A DNA stretch of 64,000 bases from Aquipluma nitroreducens (GCF_009689585.1 NZ_AP018694.1:3673001-3737000); one strand, 5' to 3'; shown: positions 8,271 through 17,907, counted from the first letter of the stretch. Made by a program: numbers and translations. The notes: a model not told the origin generated them from the sequence alone.

Positions 8271-9902
8271 TTAATAAAGAAACCTCTTTATTTTTTGTGT
8301 TGGTGTTTTCTCGAAAGGGATGGGCTGAAGTACTACGCGTTGAATCTGTGAAAACTTATTGAGCTCAATATTTACTTTGTTTTGAATTTCTTTCAGAATC
8401 TCATCCGTTTTGTCGTTCAAATACAGAACTGCTTCTGTTTTCATGTTCCGATATTTATTTTCAAGCTCTTCCATGTTTAGATGTACCAAAGCGACAAGTC
8501 TTCCTTTTTGTTCGACAACAAGCGATTCGAGTACGTATTCCATCCGGTTTATGAGCGACTCAATCTCTTCAGGATATATGTTTTCCCCACTTGATCCAAC
8601 GATCATGTTTTTCATCCGGCCCTTGATGTAAAGGTTGCCATCCTTATCAAAGCACCCCAGATCCCCGGTTTTCAGCCAGCCATCTTCAGTAAAGGCATTT
8701 TTAGTTAGTTCAGGTTCTTTGTAATAACCCATCATTACATTTTCACCTTTGGCCTGAATTTCGCCAAGACCAGTTTTTAGGTTAGGTTGAGCAATTCTGA
8801 GATGTACACCTTCTACCGGTAATCCGGTTGATAGGAAACGGGTTTTGCCCACGCCAGCACCGGCAAGCAATGGTGACGATTCAGTCATGCCATAACCAAT
8901 GGCCAAAGGAAATCCACCTTCCATCAGAAAACGTTCGACATTATCATCCAGTTTTGCACCGCCAATACCAAAAAACTTCAGTTTGCCACCAAATGTTGCA
9001 AAGAGTTTCTTGGCGGCGACTTTGTGTAATAGTCTTCTTGAAACCGGAATTTTATAGAGTATTCGAGAGATCAACTTGCGGTTAATCTCAGGTAGTATTT
9101 TTGACTTGTATATTTTTTCGATGATCAGAGGTACTACCAGCATGATTGTTGGCTTCACTTGTTCTAACGCTGCCAATAGAATTGAGGCTACCGGAGGTTT
9201 CTTCAGGTAATTGACTGTTGCCCCATATTTGATTGGAAGAATGAGCCCTAAAATGTTTTCGAACGTATGCGAAAGTGGCAGAACGGAAAGGAAACGGTCG
9301 CCCGGAACAACGTTTTGAATAATCCAGCTTTGCTGGGCAGTCCAAACGATATTTTTGTGGGTCAACATAACTCCCTTTGATTTTCCGGTTGTTCCGGAAG
9401 TATATATGATCGAACAAAGATCGTTTTCTTCCACTTTAGGATATTCGAAAAGTTGCTCGTCCATATCGCCGAATAATGCCTGTGTTTTGCCAGAACCAAT
9501 TTGAAAATTTTCGATGCTAATGACGGTTAACTCAGATATCGGTTCAAGTTTTAAGCGCAATGTTTCTGACACATATACAACTGATACATCAGCATGTAAA
9601 ATGATATTTTTTATTTCGTTCGGATGAAAGTCTGGAAGAATTGGAACAACGACTGCTCCGAGTACACTGGTCGCAAAAAATGCGATGCCCCATTGTGGCA
9701 TATTCAAACTTAAGATAGCGACTTTATCGCCTTTTTTAACTCCAATCGATTGAAGTTGAAGTGCTGCTTTTTTCACTTCAGTTTCCAGTTGTTTATAAGT
9801 CAGGTTTTCCTCACCAACAAATATCAATGACTGACTATCTGCAAAATCCCTATAACTTGCCTGCAACATAGCAGGGATAGTCAAAACTTCAAGCCTCCTC
9901 AT
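8271..9902 (-). CDS. Long-chain acyl-CoA synthetase (AMP-binding)
   Basis: 543 residues. The adenylation P-loop IIYTSGTTGKSKG lies at about 165-177, followed by GYGMTESSP (A5) and TGDLG (A7), with a C-terminal GRMKNMIVGSSGENIYPEE loop. The overall layout is that of FadD/FAA1-type fatty acid-CoA ligases, which activate a fatty acid through an acyl-AMP intermediate. The protein is somewhat shorter than the roughly 600 residues of many FACL proteins. It is apparently monocistronic, divergent from the HD hydrolase gene. Exact chain length preference cannot be read from the sequence. Confidence 0.9.
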   Translation of the reverse strand: MRRLEVLTIPAMLQASYRDFADSQSLIFVGEENLTYKQLETEVKKAALQLQSIGVKKGDKVAILSLNMPQWGIAFFATSVLGAVVVPILPDFHPNEIKNIILHADVSVVYVSETLRLKLEPISELTVISIENFQIGSGKTQALFGDMDEQLFEYPKVEENDLCSIIYTSGTTGKSKGVMLTHKNIVWTAQQSWIIQNVVPGDRFLSVLPLSHTFENILGLILPIKYGATVNYLKKPPVASILLAALEQVKPTIMLVVPLIIEKIYKSKILPEINRKLISRILYKIPVSRRLLHKVAAKKLFATFGGKLKFFGIGGAKLDDNVERFLMEGGFPLAIGYGMTESSPLLAGAGVGKTRFLSTGLPVEGVHLRIAQPNLKTGLGEIQAKGENVMMGYYKEPELTKNAFTEDGWLKTGDLGCFDKDGNLYIKGRMKNMIVGSSGENIYPEEIESLINRMEYVLESLVVEQKGRLVALVHLNMEELENKYRNMKTEAVLYLNDKTDEILKEIQNKVNIELNKFSQIQRVVLQPIPFEKTPTQKIKRFLY

Positions 9903-10226
9903 AATTTAGTATTAAATAGCCGATTGAACAGCAATTTGACACTTCAAAAGTATATAATTGTTCTGTTTAGCCTTAAAAATAGGCAAGGTATTTGGAAATC
10001 TTGCTTTAAAATACTGGTAAGTCAGGATATTTCTCGAATTTCGGAATTGTTTCGTCGGAGTTTTGTTTGTCGGTCTGAATGTGACTTTCTCTCAGCAAGA
10101 TAATTCACATTCAAACATGCGATGCTCATTTGCTTACTGGACCTTATTTGCTAGATTATAAAATTGTAAAATAAATTGCTCGTGATGTTCCAAAGAAGAA
10201 CGTAAATGAATTAAATTTGAAAGGAA
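9903..10226. other. Divergent intergenic region, no gene seen
   Basis: This 324-bp AT-rich spacer separates the divergently transcribed acyl-CoA synthetase and HD-hydrolase genes and must carry both promoters. No ORF, tRNA or strong hairpin stands out, and no convincing TTTG-N19-TAnnTTTG pair was found. Confidence 0.6.
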
Positions 10227-10877
10227 ATGAATACTACTGAAATCATACAAAATACAGAACAGTTTATCGAATCCCGGTTTCGTTCGGAGGGGAGCGGGCA
10301 CGACTGGTTTCATGTTGATCGGGTGAGAAAAATGGCTCTTCGGATTGGAGAACAGGAAGGTTGTGATTTATTTATTGTTGAGATGGCAGCATTGCTTCAT
10401 GATTTGGATGACTGGAAACTGGCAGATTCAGAAAATGAAGGTGCTTCGAGAGCAAAAAAGTGGTTAGATTCGATGTGTGTCGAACAAAGGATAGCCGACC
10501 ATGTTTTGCAGGTAATTGAGGAAGTTTCGTTTAAAGGAGCTGATATTGAAACACCGGTTAGTTCTGTTGAGGCCGCTGCTGTTCAGGATGCAGATCGTTT
10601 GGATGCCATTGGCGCCATTGGAATAGCCCGAACGTTCGCTTATGGAGGCCATAAGAGTCGGCTGATCTATGATCCGTCAATATCACCCGTAATGCACGAT
10701 GATTTTAAGAACTATAAAAACAATACAGCGCCAACAATTAATCATTTTTATGAAAAATTGTTATTGCTGAAAGATAGGATGAATACCAATGCAGCCAGAG
10801 TTGTTGCAGAACAAAGGCATCTGTTTATGAAAGACTATTTAACTCAGTTTTATGATGAGTGGGAAGCCATACGATGA
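10227..10877 (+). CDS. HD-domain phosphohydrolase (YedJ-like)
   Basis: 216 residues. The HD signature is clear: GHDWFHVDRV near residues 24-33 supplies the first histidines, ALLHDLDDWK (His58-Asp59) the HD pair, and VQDADRLDAIGAIGIARTF a distal metal-binding Asp. The pattern is that of metal-dependent phosphohydrolases of the YedJ type; the natural substrate is not predictable. Its stop overlaps the start of the VOC-family gene by four bases, suggesting a two-gene operon. Confidence 0.9.
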   Translation: MNTTEIIQNTEQFIESRFRSEGSGHDWFHVDRVRKMALRIGEQEGCDLFIVEMAALLHDLDDWKLADSENEGASRAKKWLDSMCVEQRIADHVLQVIEEVSFKGADIETPVSSVEAAAVQDADRLDAIGAIGIARTFAYGGHKSRLIYDPSISPVMHDDFKNYKNNTAPTINHFYEKLLLLKDRMNTNAARVVAEQRHLFMKDYLTQFYDEWEAIR

Positions 10878-11293
10878 AAACAACAAATACTAATACTTCA
10901 GTTATGAAAGTTGAACATTTAGCAATTTGGACCCGTGATTTGGAAGGTATGCGTAATTTTTATACGCATTATTTTAATGCGTCTTCTGGTTCAGGGTACT
11001 ACAATCATTCCAAAGAGTTCAGATCATATTTTCTTTCGTTCGAAGGTGAATGTAGGCTGGAGTTAATGCAAATGCCAACCGTAACGAATAATAGAAACGA
11101 TTACCGGAAACACTATTCAGGGATTGCTCATTTTGCTTTTAAAGTTGGCTCACGCGAGCGTGTTGACCAAATTACGGAAATGCTTCAGCATGATGGTTTT
11201 GAGATTATCAGTCCCGGAAGAATGACCGGAGATGGCTATTATGAAAGTGCTGTTTATGATCCGGAAAAAAACCGGATTGAGATTGTTGCCTAA
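10874..11293 (+). CDS. VOC-family (glyoxalase/dioxygenase-fold) protein
   Basis: 139 residues from the ATG that overlaps the upstream stop (ATGA). A GTG 15 bases earlier is possible, but the coupled ATG is preferred. VEHLAIWTRDLEGMRNFY is the classic opening of a glyoxalase I-like beta-alpha-beta-beta-beta module; HFAFKVGS in the second half and the closing DPEKNRIEIVA supply the other conserved positions, including His and Glu metal ligands. It could be a lactoylglutathione lyase-like enzyme or a small binding protein. Coupling to the HD hydrolase suggests a shared, unknown pathway. Confidence 0.85.
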   Translation: MKTTNTNTSVMKVEHLAIWTRDLEGMRNFYTHYFNASSGSGYYNHSKEFRSYFLSFEGECRLELMQMPTVTNNRNDYRKHYSGIAHFAFKVGSRERVDQITEMLQHDGFEIISPGRMTGDGYYESAVYDPEKNRIEIVA

Positions 11294-11299
11294 TAGGAG

Positions 11300-11338
11300 G
11301 AGGTCATTAGTCATTAGTAAATGACAATTTCCCAATGA
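11300..11338. repeat. Intergenic inverted repeat of the GTCATTAGTCATT family
   Basis: GTCATTAGTCATTAGTAA faces a later CCAATGACT across a short AT-rich centre. A related sequence with the same arms and the same TTTCCCAATGACT end occurs between citF and citXG. Here it separates two convergent genes. Confidence 0.5.
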
Positions 11339-11911
11339 CTATTTTCTTCCCGGCATATTTTCGGCAGCGTATTGCAATTGTTCGTACCATTCCTCACCGT
11401 ATTTTCTGATCAGAGGTTCTTTCAAAAAAACATAGAGTGGTAATTTTGCGACCTTTCCGCACTCACGTCCGGGCTTACAAATGTCGATCTGCTGGTAGTT
11501 TACTGCGTCAAATCGTTTGTATTCTGTAATTCGTATTGGGAAAAGGTGGCAGGAAACAGGTTTTCTGAAAGTAATTTTTCCATCCAGAAAAGCTTTTTCG
11601 ATGCCACATTTCAGAATGTCGTTTTCTTTGTAGGTGTACACGCACTGCTTGTTGTTCTCAAGTGGCGTTACCAAATCTCCATCCAGATCAATTACTGCAA
11701 AACCTTGTTTGCTGATTTCGTTCCGATGATTTTCTGATAAGTAAGGTTCAACTTCAGGATAAGCTTCCTGAATGGCTTTCACTTCTTCAGGAGTAACCGG
11801 TGCGCCCGAATCGCCTTCAACACAACATGCTCCTTTGCATTTCAGTAAATCACAAAGGAATTTCTTCTCCAGAATATCTAAACTAATAATGGTACGGCCG
11901 ATTTCGAGCAT
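11339..11911 (-). CDS. DUF3109 family cysteine-rich protein
   Basis: 190 residues. The N-terminal CDLLKCKGACCVEGDSG and the later CHLFPIRI and ICKPGRECG give a conserved cysteine pattern related to the YkgJ-type zinc/iron-chelating proteins; DUF3109 proteins of this length are widespread in Bacteroidota. No signal peptide is visible, so it should be cytoplasmic. Function is unknown; metal binding is inferred from the cysteines. It lies upstream of, and on the same strand as the gpmI gene's downstream side, separated from gpmI by a palindromic repeat. Confidence 0.85.
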   Translation of the reverse strand: MLEIGRTIISLDILEKKFLCDLLKCKGACCVEGDSGAPVTPEEVKAIQEAYPEVEPYLSENHRNEISKQGFAVIDLDGDLVTPLENNKQCVYTYKENDILKCGIEKAFLDGKITFRKPVSCHLFPIRITEYKRFDAVNYQQIDICKPGRECGKVAKLPLYVFLKEPLIRKYGEEWYEQLQYAAENMPGRK

Positions 11912-11925
11912 AGTGGAAATTTGAA

Positions 11926-11991
11926 AGTCGGAAGACGGTAGTCAGAAGTCAGAAGTTTAAACTTCAGGCTTCGGTCTCCGGTCTTCCGACT
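11926..11991. repeat. Palindromic intergenic repeat, AGTCGGAAGAC family
   Basis: AGTCGGAAGACGG and CCGGTCTTCCGACT form the outer arms; the centre holds direct AGTCAGA repeats and a TTTAAACTTC turn. A second copy with the same arms lies between the DUF6249-like gene and fmt near 31.95 kb, and a weaker half copy near 40.17 kb. It could serve as terminator for gpmI. Confidence 0.6.
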
Positions 11992-12002
11992 CCTGAGCAA
12001 CT

Positions 12003-13535
12003 TTATTTTTCAATCAATACTTTTCCAGTCATTTCAGCCGGAATTTCCAGACCCATGATTGAAAGTAGGGTAGGAGCAACGTCGGCCAGAATACCGTTGT
12101 CGATTTTTACGTTTTTGTTTTCAGAAATGTAAATGCAAGGAACCGGGTTCAGTGAGTGAGCTGTATTGGCCGATCCATCTTCGTTAACGGCGTTGTCGGC
12201 ATTTCCGTGGTCAGCAATAATGATAATCTCATACCCACCTTTTTGGGCTGCTTCAACAACCGCTTTCACACAACCATCAACGGCAGTCACCGCTTTCGAA
12301 ATGGCTTCGTAAACTCCGGTATGACCAACCATATCGCCGTTTGCAAAATTCAGGCAAACAAAATCAGCAGTCCCGTTGGCCAATTCAGGAACAATCAAGT
12401 CGCGAACCATTGGCGCCGACATTTCAGGCTGGAAATCGTAAGTTGGGACTTTAGGTGATGGAGCTAAAAGCCTTTTTTCACCCGGGAATTCTTCTTCGCG
12501 CCCGCCGCTGAAAAAGAAGGTAACGTGCGCATATTTTTCAGTTTCGGCAATTCTGATTTGTTTCAATCCGGCTTTCGAAACGATTTCGCCCATCGTATTA
12601 TTCAGATTTGGCTTGTCGAAAATAACATTGATATTTTTGAAATCGGCTTTGTAATTGGTCATGGTGTACCACTGCAAAGGCATGGTTTTTAATCCAAATT
12701 CTGGAAGATCTTGCTGCGTAAAGGCAATGGTGGTCTGGCGCAAACGGTCGGTGCGGAAATTGAAACAAATCACCACATCGTTTTCCTGAATGGTAGCCAA
12801 TGGTTTCCCGTTTTCATCAACCATCACGATTGGTTTCAGGAATTCGTCAGTAACACCAGCTTCGTATGATTCTTTAACTGTTTTTAGCAAGTCAGTCGAA
12901 GGAGTTCCTTTTCCTTCGGTATATAAATCGTAGGCCAATTTAAACCGGTCGTAATTTTTATCGCGATCCATGCCATAATAACGGCCAATCAGCGATGCAA
13001 ATTTACCATTGGTGCCTTCGAGGCTTTTCAGGTCTTCTTCCAGAAATCCCAATCCTGAACGTGGATCAGTGTCGCGTCCATCGGTCAATCCGTGGATAAA
13101 TGTATTTTTTAGTCCGAAGTCGGTTCCAATCTGGCAAAGAGCAACCATATGCGCGCTCAGAGCATGAACTCCGCCAGGGCCAATTAGCCCGATCAGGTGT
13201 ACATTTTTATTATTTTCCTTCGCGTAGGTAAACGCTTTCACGATTTGTGGTTCGGTCCAAAGCGTTTTTTCGCGGATGGCTTTGGTGATTTTTACCATGT
13301 CCTGATAGATCACACGTCCGGCGCCGATGTTGAGGTGGCCTACTTCCGAATTTCCCATTTGGCCATCGGGTAAGCCAACATATTCGCCACAAGTTAGCAG
13401 TTGCGAGTGAGGATAATTGGCATTCAGGTAGTCCAAAAATGGTGTTGGAGCTGTTGCAATAATATCGCGCGCGGTACCATCGCCAATTCCCCAACCATCA
13501 AGTATCATTAAAAGTGCTTTTTTATAAGTTGCCAT
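12003..13535 (-). CDS. gpmI: 2,3-bisphosphoglycerate-independent phosphoglycerate mutase
   Basis: 510 residues, the family's usual length. The alkaline-phosphatase-like metal site is seen in LMILDGWGIG (Asp13), in NSEVGHLNIGAGR with the phosphorylated Ser63, in HGLTDGRDTDP and in IIADHGNADN near the C-terminus. It interconverts 3- and 2-phosphoglycerate in glycolysis and gluconeogenesis with two Mn ions and no bisphosphoglycerate cofactor. It appears to be transcribed alone. Confidence 0.97.
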   Translation of the reverse strand: MATYKKALLMILDGWGIGDGTARDIIATAPTPFLDYLNANYPHSQLLTCGEYVGLPDGQMGNSEVGHLNIGAGRVIYQDMVKITKAIREKTLWTEPQIVKAFTYAKENNKNVHLIGLIGPGGVHALSAHMVALCQIGTDFGLKNTFIHGLTDGRDTDPRSGLGFLEEDLKSLEGTNGKFASLIGRYYGMDRDKNYDRFKLAYDLYTEGKGTPSTDLLKTVKESYEAGVTDEFLKPIVMVDENGKPLATIQENDVVICFNFRTDRLRQTTIAFTQQDLPEFGLKTMPLQWYTMTNYKADFKNINVIFDKPNLNNTMGEIVSKAGLKQIRIAETEKYAHVTFFFSGGREEEFPGEKRLLAPSPKVPTYDFQPEMSAPMVRDLIVPELANGTADFVCLNFANGDMVGHTGVYEAISKAVTAVDGCVKAVVEAAQKGGYEIIIIADHGNADNAVNEDGSANTAHSLNPVPCIYISENKNVKIDNGILADVAPTLLSIMGLEIPAEMTGKVLIEK

Positions 13536-13849
13536 AATTTAGATTCGTTTTAAATAATAAACTATTTTGCGACACAAAAGTATCGTTTTTTCTATTGATT
13601 TTACCAAGATTGCTAATAGCTTAAAATGAATTAACAATTTACTTTTATTCAGGTTGTGTATTTCTGAAAGTTTTATCAAATGGGATGAAAATGAGATTTA
13701 CAGAGCTGGTGTCAACTTAAATCGGTTTTTCTGGTTTCAGGTATTACAATTTGATCGTAAGCGAGTTGTTTATCCTTTTAGGATAGCAAAATATGAATTT
13801 TTATTTCGTTCAATTGCCTATATTTACCTATGAACTTAAATGTGCTGGT

Positions 13850-15838
13850 ATGGATTTCAATAAAATTACCTCGGTAGTGTTCGTTTGCTCTTTTATTTTC
13901 GCTTATCCAGTTGTTGGTCAGGATTTTAATTCGAATCGGGTTGTCAATCAGTCTGATCATACAGCCGGTAAGACTAATTCAACGGAATTTGTTCAAATTG
14001 CGGATAACGAATTCATATCAACAGATTCAGGAAGTATCTCAAATGCTGGTTCCGAATTGCTGATTAGCCAGTCTGCCGGTGTTTATGATTTGACAACCCT
14101 CAAATTGAAAAATAAGATTATTCCATTAATTTATCCTGTTTATCAATTGCTCGACTACTTCGAAACAAAGGGAGATCTGGGCTTTTTGCCTCAAGCCAAA
14201 CCGTACACAAAAGTTTTTATTGCTGAACTTCTGATAAAGCTTATAGCCAAAGATAATTTGTCGAACCGCGAAAAACGTTTAGTTCAGCAACAACTTGCCG
14301 ACATTATGCAGGATTATAATGGCCTGAAAATATACCAGGAAGCCTCTAAAAATACTTATGCAGTAGCTGGCTTTAGTGCCGAAACGTCGGTTCGAAGTGG
14401 AATTGGGGATAATGGAACCTTGGCGATGAGCTTACTTGGAGAGCCATATTTGTCGGGCGATCTCGGCAAACACCTTACTTTTACTGCAGGGATGGGGCTT
14501 GCTATTGAACGGCTTACCCCGGATATTTTTTACCAGTCGTACACCCGCGACAAAAAGGTTGTGTTTCCATACGAATCGGTTGGATATTCCTACTTGCCCT
14601 ATCAGTTTAATTTTGATACGATGTGGGCACATGTTTTGGCCTCTGGTACCTCAGGCGAAGGAAAACCGGTTAAAAAGGATGTTACCGCAGGAATGATCTA
14701 TCACACTGAACTGAATGGTTCCTGGTTTGACGGAGCAGTCCAGATGAGCATAAATAATCAGCGACGAGCCTGGGGGCACGATCAAAATAACCTGGTGCTT
14801 TCGTCCACCGCACGCCGATTCCCGGGAATTGAACTGAAAATTCAGCCTGCCAAATGGATACGCTATTCTTACGTGATGGGATCATTGTTCTCGTATGCCA
14901 ACCAGGATTCAAGTTATAAAAGTGAAATTTATGGGTACGAATTGGGTCAGGTGCAGAAGAATTTCACCTATCATCTGGTTGAATTCATGCCCAGTCGCTG
15001 GTTGCAAATTTCGGCTGGCGGAGGAAATATCTGGTCGAAACGTTTCGAACTGGCTTACATGGTTCCGTTTGTAATGCCTCATTTTACGCAGATTGATGTT
15101 GGCGATCATGATAATTTGACCATGTATTTTGATGTGGCTACTTTGATTCCGTCAGTTGGAAAAATTTGGGGCGGATTCTTGGTCGATGAATTTGATTTTA
15201 AAACATCAGGAAAATTGTTTCGAATGCCTCATAACCGGTACGCCTGGCAACTGGGTTGGAAATCGAACCTGATCTCCGAATTGATTCCTGGCACAACTTC
15301 AACACTAAAATACACCCGACTTTCTCCATTTGTTTATACTCATTATCCTGAAACCGAATTTAATACCTTTGGAAGTGGGGCTGTGGATCTGACTTATACT
15401 CACGATGAATTTAATCTGGGTTTTTACCTTCCGCCTAATTCATCAGAACTGAATCTGAAGTTGGTAAATGTTGCAGTTCCTGATCTGGTATTGTCTCTTG
15501 ATAATAAACTGATTATTCATGGTACAAATGATTTGGCAAGTACCAATATTTACCAAATTTACGGTGATGTTTATCGTCAGTATTATGAAGAACCAGGCAG
15601 GGCTATGATAAAATACCCTTATGAAAATTTTACGAAGGATGGAATTTACGACTGGACGGTGATGTCTGAATTTAGGTTTGATTGGAAACTTCGCAATTCA
15701 GGCTTGCTGAATTATTACCGTGTAGTAGGAAGTTTAGGCTATGCCAAAACGTGGTGGCGGAGTAACGAAAGTCAGGTTGTTGCTCCGGAATCCCGGAACC
15801 TGATTACGGGAAGTATCGGGATTGTGGTGGAAATGTAG
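13850..15838 (+). CDS. Wzi-like capsule assembly outer-membrane protein
   Basis: 662 residues from the chosen ATG. This start gives a good signal peptide (VVFVCSFIFAYPVVG, then Q-D); the upstream ATG at 13793 would put 19 extra residues before it. The body is rich in alternating aromatic strands (RRAWGHDQNNLVLSS, KWIRYSYVMGSLFS) as in the capsule-assembly Wzi family, an outer-membrane beta barrel that anchors capsular polysaccharide at the cell surface. It is longer than E. coli Wzi, which is common for Bacteroidota members. Two sugar-pathway gene stumps lie directly downstream on the other strand. Confidence 0.8.
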   Translation: MDFNKITSVVFVCSFIFAYPVVGQDFNSNRVVNQSDHTAGKTNSTEFVQIADNEFISTDSGSISNAGSELLISQSAGVYDLTTLKLKNKIIPLIYPVYQLLDYFETKGDLGFLPQAKPYTKVFIAELLIKLIAKDNLSNREKRLVQQQLADIMQDYNGLKIYQEASKNTYAVAGFSAETSVRSGIGDNGTLAMSLLGEPYLSGDLGKHLTFTAGMGLAIERLTPDIFYQSYTRDKKVVFPYESVGYSYLPYQFNFDTMWAHVLASGTSGEGKPVKKDVTAGMIYHTELNGSWFDGAVQMSINNQRRAWGHDQNNLVLSSTARRFPGIELKIQPAKWIRYSYVMGSLFSYANQDSSYKSEIYGYELGQVQKNFTYHLVEFMPSRWLQISAGGGNIWSKRFELAYMVPFVMPHFTQIDVGDHDNLTMYFDVATLIPSVGKIWGGFLVDEFDFKTSGKLFRMPHNRYAWQLGWKSNLISELIPGTTSTLKYTRLSPFVYTHYPETEFNTFGSGAVDLTYTHDEFNLGFYLPPNSSELNLKLVNVAVPDLVLSLDNKLIIHGTNDLASTNIYQIYGDVYRQYYEEPGRAMIKYPYENFTKDGIYDWTVMSEFRFDWKLRNSGLLNYYRVVGSLGYAKTWWRSNESQVVAPESRNLITGSIGIVVEM

Positions 15839-15852
15839 AGCGCCTGTAAAAG

Positions 15853-15900
15853 AAAACCTCCAATGTGATTGTCAATAGACAAACGCATTGGAGGTTTTTT
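15853..15900 (+). terminator. Rho-independent terminator after the Wzi-like gene
   Basis: AAAACCTCCAATG pairs with CATTGGAGGTTTTTT around a 20-nt loop. It ends in a six-T run and starts 15 bases after the stop codon. Confidence 0.9.
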
Positions 15901-15920
15901 ATGCCCGGTTCAGTCGATGG

Positions 15921-16349
15921 TCAACTTTTGGTAACCTGAAGTCCTGAATTTGAAATGCTGAAATCGACAAAGCGGGCTCGGTTGTTAACCGGATTGGTAG
16001 TTAATTCATGCCTGATTTGATTGGCAGCTTTTTCGTCGCCAGCCATAATAAACATGAATCCACCGCCTCCGGCGCCCAGTAATTTGTGTCCAATCGACCA
16101 CGGAGCTATTCGATCAATAAGTTTTTGAATTTCGGGAGTATTTGTTCCTGAATCTAATTTCTGATTCAACTGCCAGCTTTTGCTGATGTTTCGGCCTAAC
16201 CCCTCAAAGTCTTTGGCTGAAAGGGTTGCACTGGTATTTTCTGCATGACATTTCAGTTCTTCCAATAATGAAAGATGTGTTGACGAATTCAGAAACATAC
16301 CTCTAACAATATCGGCCAAAATACTTTTGGCTACTCGCGTAATTCCGGT
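15921..16349 (-). pseudogene. 3' remnant of an fkp-type L-fucokinase (GHMP kinase end)
   Basis: The C-terminal GHMP-kinase part is intact: YTGITRVAKSILADIVRG begins the recognisable region and HKLLGAGGGGFMFIMA is the conserved glycine-rich motif. This is how bifunctional fucokinase/fucose-1-phosphate guanylyltransferase (Fkp, about 950 residues) ends. The reading frame has a stop just upstream, within 25 bases of the first homologous residue, and the only start available is an internal TTG. About 85% of the gene is missing, so it is called a fragment. A tiny free-standing C-terminal domain is possible but unlikely. Confidence 0.75.
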
Positions 16350-16370
16350 ATAGTTAGAATTTAGAATTCA

Positions 16371-16523
16371 TTAATTTCCAATTTTACTGTATTTAAAGCC
16401 AATTTCTTTCAATGTTTTTCCTTCCGGAATATTTTGCCCATTGAGCAGAAAAGCCGGCTTGAACATACTATTATAGATCTTCAGCCGGTCGTCCGTGTAT
16501 CTTCCATTGAAGTGTATGGATCG
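16371..16523 (-). pseudogene. 3' remnant of an unidentified gene
   Basis: An open stretch of 50 codons ends in a stop at 16371 and reads GRYTDDRLKIYNSMFKPAFL and, further on, IPEGKTLKEIGFKYSKIGN, which looks like a genuine protein C-terminus. It has no start codon and is cut by a stop on its 5' side. Since it lies directly next to the fucokinase stump it may come from the same lost sugar locus. The family is not recognised. Confidence 0.4.
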
Positions 16524-16578
16524 TTAGGAACATGAACTGAAAATCTTTGCATTTCCCAGATTGTTGGCGAATATAATT

Positions 16579-17031
16579 CTATCTCAATTCTTTCCGGTAA
16601 CAAATACTCTCTTTCATCCCGATGTATTGTCCATAGTTTGCAATAAGCGAATAACCAGCGATGGTGTACAGCCGAATTGCTTCAACCTGACGATAACCGG
16701 TTTCCAGCACTGCCGCAGTATTGCCTTCTTCAACAGCCCATTTTTCGAGCTCCTGAAGCATTTGGGCTGCCAGTTGTTTGCCGCGCATTTCTGCCAGAAC
16801 AAACATCCGCTTCATTTCAACTGTTTTGTCGTCAAACCTTTTATAGCAGCCGCAACCAACCGGTTTTTCTTCGAAATAAACAACTACAACATGGTCAATC
16901 AGATCAACTTGATTGTACTGACGGTATTGCAACTGAGCTTCTCCGTTCCGGAGATAAAGATCCTCATCCAAGGCATGAATCAGATTTCTGAAGTCGGTAT
17001 TTTCGCTGGTTGTGCGAACAAATTCGGCCAT
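16579..17031 (-). CDS. GNAT-family N-acetyltransferase
   Basis: 150 residues. VEMKRMFVLAEMRGKQLAAQML is the acetyl-CoA-binding motif A of GNAT enzymes (about residues 71-92); EAIRLYTIAGYSLIANYGQY is motif B. It resembles single-domain YhhY/PhnO-like enzymes with unknown small-molecule or peptide substrates. It stands alone on the minus strand between the gene remnants and an outer-membrane protein gene. Confidence 0.88.
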   Translation of the reverse strand: MAEFVRTTSENTDFRNLIHALDEDLYLRNGEAQLQYRQYNQVDLIDHVVVVYFEEKPVGCGCYKRFDDKTVEMKRMFVLAEMRGKQLAAQMLQELEKWAVEEGNTAAVLETGYRQVEAIRLYTIAGYSLIANYGQYIGMKESICYRKELR

Positions 17032-17071
17032 AGCGATAATGTGATTTTTGGGTTACAGCATCAAAATTAAA

Positions 17072-17731
17072 CTATTTTCTGTACCAAATCGGATACGAAA
17101 GGCTCAATTGCAACATATTGTTCTGGTAAATTGTTGCTGAACGCATTCCATCTATGGTAAATAAGTTATTTGCAAACCCTACATCTTTAAATCCCCGGAT
17201 ATAATTGACTGACCATTTTAGTTTGTGATGTTGACTTCCAAACCCGAGAGTCCAGTTCCACTCCGTTTTGTCGTTTCCCGTATCATAATTGGTCAACCAA
17301 CTGGCCTCAATGCCACCACGGACAAATAGATCTTTATAAGCAAGGTATTGTAAATGGAACGGTACTACGACATAATGCAGCGGAAAAGATTTCCATCCTT
17401 GCACGGTTGTCGGAGAATACAATGAACTACTATCATAACCACCATAACCATAAGCCATAGACCCAATATCGTAAAACTCTTTCAGTTGTTTAAACCGGTA
17501 CATTACACCTAGATCGGCTGAGAGTTTTCCTGCAATGTTACGCGAGGCATAAACGCCGATTCCGGCACCTAAGGTGTTTTTTTTGGGTTGAGAATAATGA
17601 GGAATGTCACCGAAAATCAAAAGGGATCCTTCGGTGTTTACTCCGAATTCGATTTTAGACTGGGCAATTGCCGAACTACACCAAAAACAAAAAACTAGCG
17701 CTAAAAGTAAAAATTGTTTCATGCTAAACAT
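17072..17731 (-). CDS. Small outer-membrane beta-barrel protein, function unknown
   Basis: 219 residues. A signal peptide (FLLLALVFCFWCSSAIAQ) ends before residue 25, and the rest shows alternating hydrophobic strands with aromatic ends, closing in LQLSLSYPIWYRK. This fits the PorT/OmpW-sized eight-strand barrels common in Bacteroidota. The start may be the second Met at 17722, which gives a tidier signal peptide. No enzymatic motif is seen. Neighbours give no hint of a substrate. Confidence 0.65.
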   Translation of the reverse strand: MFSMKQFLLLALVFCFWCSSAIAQSKIEFGVNTEGSLLIFGDIPHYSQPKKNTLGAGIGVYASRNIAGKLSADLGVMYRFKQLKEFYDIGSMAYGYGGYDSSSLYSPTTVQGWKSFPLHYVVVPFHLQYLAYKDLFVRGGIEASWLTNYDTGNDKTEWNWTLGFGSQHHKLKWSVNYIRGFKDVGFANNLFTIDGMRSATIYQNNMLQLSLSYPIWYRK

Positions 17732-17907
17732 TGTTAAATTAATTTTTGCAAAACATTGTTTCTATTCTGTAAACCAAAAATAAACAATTCAAAATTACGA
17801 TGTATGTTAAATTAAATTAACTGAAGTCAAAAAAGGTATAGAGTTCACTCCTCAAATCAATTCCGCCAAATAAATCTTTATCTTAGAGGCTTGTAAAATG
17901 ATATGAT

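Noticed and set aside
16561-17070. Plus-strand ORF of 169 codons
   Set aside because: It is the antisense of the GNAT gene at 16579-17031, whose motifs are clear.
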